This document shows positions 5,214-7,326 of a DNA stretch of 7,326 nucleotides, in pieces. Numbering within the stretch: position 1 is the stretch's first letter; each line of letters opens with the position of its first letter. The notes beneath the pieces are model-generated. The model did no database searches. It was not told where the DNA came from and was given only the letters and a program-made list of their open reading frames with translations. Origin of the DNA: Thermococcus sp. (GTDB taxonomy: Archaea > Methanobacteriota_B > Thermococci > Thermococcales > Thermococcaceae); contig JAGGWM010000089.1 of the NCBI GenBank assembly GCA_021157445.1, forward strand, positions 1 to 7,326, written 5' to 3'. Position numbers and translations under genes: made by a program.

Positions 5214-7326
5214 ATGGAAATCGAAGAAAAATTTGAAAAAGCAGAGGAAATCGTGCTAGAAAAAACAAGAACCCTTCCTCCAAAACTCGAGAATGTGATA
5301 AAGATAGCCGCAATTTTAATAGGCATCTACGAAATCCTCTTCATATTCAATTTCAACTACACTCTCTACGATCTCTTCTCAAAAATGGGAATAAGCATTG
5401 CTCCGCTAAAGATAACCTTCCAGACAAAGCAGGGAGAAGCCTTTGTACTGGCAATGATCCTCTTGATAACATACCTTCTCTATCCAATAAAGAAAAAGGA
5501 AGAATACCTCAAAAAAATCCCATGGTATGACTATATCTTAGCAGTACTTGGAGTTATCTCTTCAATGTACCTGTTCTTTGTATATCAGAGGTACGCCACA
5601 TATGCGGAGGTATATATGATCGATGTCGTTTTTGGCGTGATGGCGATAATACTAGTGCTGGAGGCAACAAGGAGAGTGCTTGGATGGGTTCTTCCACTTG
5701 TTGTAGTTGTGTTTTTGCTCTATGGAATAAACAACATAGGTTTTAACTGGATCAGGTTTACCCAACAACTGTATTTTGATGAAGGAATTTTTGGGATACC
5801 ATTCTTCGTCATGACAATTTATGTCTTTGCTTTTGTGTTCTTTGGAGCATTTTTGCTAAAAATTGGAATAAGTGATTACATAACGGAATTCATGATATCC
5901 CTCTTTGGTTCCCGTCCAGGAGGACCAGCAAAATCTGCAGTTATCTCAAGTGGGCTAATGGGAACCGTAAGCGGCTCAAGCGTTGCCAACGTTTTAACTA
6001 CAGGAACTTTCACGATACCCTTGATGAAAAAAGCTGGTTACCCTCCCGAGGTTGCAGGAGCCGTTGAACCTGTTGCCTCCACTGGCGGACAGCTAATGCC
6101 CCCTATAATGGGTGCAGCCGCTTTTATTATGGCCGAATTTCTTGGGATTCCCTATAACAAGTTAATCATAGCAGCCGTGCTACCCGCTTTAGTTTATTAT
6201 TCAGGCGTTTATCTGTTTATAGACCTAGAAACAAAAAGACTTGGACTAAAAGGAATGCCAAGAGAGAAATTCCCACCTCTTAACTACTTCATCAGAAAAC
6301 TCTACATACTGCTCCCAATAGCCGTTATTACAGTGGCACTAGTTTGGGGAATACCTCCGCACATATCTGCAATTTCTTCTCTAGGAATAGCAATCTGGGT
6401 TGCTTGGATATCAAAGGACAACATCAAAGGACATGAGGGCATTTACGTAGCTTCAGTAATAATGACCACAATCCTTATGTTCACAGGCAGAGAAATCGCA
6501 TCACCTGTGACGATAATCCTTATTCTGCTTGCATTATCTTTAATAGTATTATCTTTTTCAACCAGACTATTGGAGTTTAACGAAAAGTTGTACATAAGCT
6601 TGCTCTTTATTCTGTTTATAGCTCTAACGAAATACCTAGGGATGAGAAAAGAACAGATACTGCTGATGAGTGGTGTCATGGGGATAGTTTTCTCGCTAAT
6701 AGTTGGTTACATCTCAAAAAGCGAGGACGGTAAAAAAATGTACTCAGCCACCTATGAATCTATGATTGATGCTGGAAAAACAAGCACAAGTGTAATGCTG
6801 GCAGCAGCAAGTGCTGGGCTCATCCAAGGGGTGCTTACAATGACGGGATTAGTGACAAGTTTGGGATACAAGTTAATTGACCTAACAGCAGGAAACCTTT
6901 GGCTTTTACTCATGCTGACAATGATATTCAGCTTAATCTTGGGAATGGGTGTGCCAACAACGGCAAATTATATCATAACATCTCTCGTGGCCGCCCCAGC
7001 AATATACAATGCGGTCTTAGGACTACAGCCATATAGCTCTCCAGTTCCAGGGTTTACGACTCCAATAGCCCTCCTAGCTGCACACTTCTTTGTATTCTAC
7101 TTTGGAATACTAGCCGATGTCACGCCACCAGTAGCTTTAGCCTCCTATGCAGGCTCAGCTTTAGCGGGAGGGGACTTCTGGAAGACAGCAATGAATGCCG
7201 TAAAATATGCATTGGCAGGATATATTGGACCCTACATATATTTCACCCATCCAGAGATGTTCTTAATAACCGTAGAAAATTGGACGGCAACAACAGTCCT
7301 TCAAGTACTTTACGACTTTGGGGCTA
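5214..7326 (+). CDS. TRAP transporter fused permease (DctQM-type), C terminus beyond window
   Basis: An uninterrupted frame of 704 complete codons runs to the window end. The product is the membrane permease of a TAXI-TRAP system, combining the small DctQ-like and large DctM-like parts in one chain, and imports the substrate delivered by the lipoprotein, probably by cation symport. After a charged N terminus, membrane segments lie near residues 28-47, 74-90, 106-124, 136-154 and 155-172 (DctQ-like part and linker). The first DctM-like half follows at about 192-380, with SGLMGTVSGSSVANV (246-260) and VEPVASTGGQLMPPIMGAAAF (284-304). The second half begins near 512 and carries LGMGVPTTANYIITS (576-590) and ILADVTPPVALASYAGSALAGGD (632-654). 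These two re-entrant hairpin regions are the family's transport core. Between the halves, residues about 381-500 hold several extra hydrophobic segments. The start is set by a strong ribosome binding site; the gap after DUF1850 is 3 nt. Confidence 0.93.
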   Translation, partial: MEIEEKFEKAEEIVLEKTRTLPPKLENVIKIAAILIGIYEILFIFNFNYTLYDLFSKMGISIAPLKITFQTKQGEAFVLAMILLITYLLYPIKKKEEYLKKIPWYDYILAVLGVISSMYLFFVYQRYATYAEVYMIDVVFGVMAIILVLEATRRVLGWVLPLVVVVFLLYGINNIGFNWIRFTQQLYFDEGIFGIPFFVMTIYVFAFVFFGAFLLKIGISDYITEFMISLFGSRPGGPAKSAVISSGLMGTVSGSSVANVLTTGTFTIPLMKKAGYPPEVAGAVEPVASTGGQLMPPIMGAAAFIMAEFLGIPYNKLIIAAVLPALVYYSGVYLFIDLETKRLGLKGMPREKFPPLNYFIRKLYILLPIAVITVALVWGIPPHISAISSLGIAIWVAWISKDNIKGHEGIYVASVIMTTILMFTGREIASPVTIILILLALSLIVLSFSTRLLEFNEKLYISLLFILFIALTKYLGMRKEQILLMSGVMGIVFSLIVGYISKSEDGKKMYSATYESMIDAGKTSTSVMLAAASAGLIQGVLTMTGLVTSLGYKLIDLTAGNLWLLLMLTMIFSLILGMGVPTTANYIITSLVAAPAIYNAVLGLQPYSSPVPGFTTPIALLAAHFFVFYFGILADVTPPVALASYAGSALAGGDFWKTAMNAVKYALAGYIGPYIYFTHPEMFLITVENWTATTVLQVLYDFGA

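Noticed and set aside
5033..5326. A 97-residue minus-strand frame across the DUF1850-permease junction
   Set aside because: It is antisense to two well-supported genes and has no domain or start signal.

Overview
The window comes from a hyperthermophilic euryarchaeon of the order Thermococcales, most likely Thermococcus, with Pyrococcus or Palaeococcus less likely. The evidence is the archaeal-type L11, Spt5, SecE and FtsZ proteins, a GEK1-type D-aminoacyl-tRNA deacylase very like the Pyrococcus proteins I remember, purine-rich GGAGGTGA-type ribosome binding sites, and TATA/BRE promoters. Base composition is moderately AT-rich. The assignment rests on recalled sequences, not on a search.

Left part (about 1-3475, minus strand): a core information-processing and cell-division block. 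Read in the direction of transcription it runs dtdA (D-aminoacyl-tRNA deacylase), ftsZ, secE, spt5, rpl11 and the first eight codons of rpl1. secE, spt5 and rpl11 are packed tightly (17 and 13 nt gaps, each filled by the next gene's ribosome binding site) and form one operon. ftsZ has its own strong TATA box. A T-rich stretch and TATA-like boxes separate it from secE. Between rpl11 and rpl1 a BRE/TATA element sits directly upstream of three T-runs, suggesting that rpl1 and probably the following stalk genes are at least partly transcribed separately.

Middle (3476-3774): a 299-bp divergent intergenic region between dtdA (leftward) and the transporter genes (rightward). It holds TATA-like elements for both sides, an inverted repeat abutting the transporter TATA box, and a short direct repeat near the dtdA start. 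I see no RNA gene or convincing protein gene in it.

Right part (3775-7326, plus strand): a TAXI-type TRAP transporter operon. It encodes a lipoprotein solute-binding protein, a small membrane-anchored DUF1850 protein whose start overlaps the binding-protein stop, and a fused DctQM-like permease that runs off the window after 704 codons. The binding protein should capture a substrate outside the membrane and the permease import it, probably driven by an ion gradient. The substrate cannot be read from the sequence, and the role of DUF1850 is unknown.

The most interesting points are the DUF1850 protein locked into the transporter operon, an apparently enlarged membrane region in the middle of the permease, the inverted repeat at the transporter promoter, and several genes whose longest reading frame begins inside the ribosome binding site or promoter. 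The clearest of these is a false CxxC extension of FtsZ encoded by its own TATA box. I found no mobile element, CRISPR array, tRNA or rRNA.
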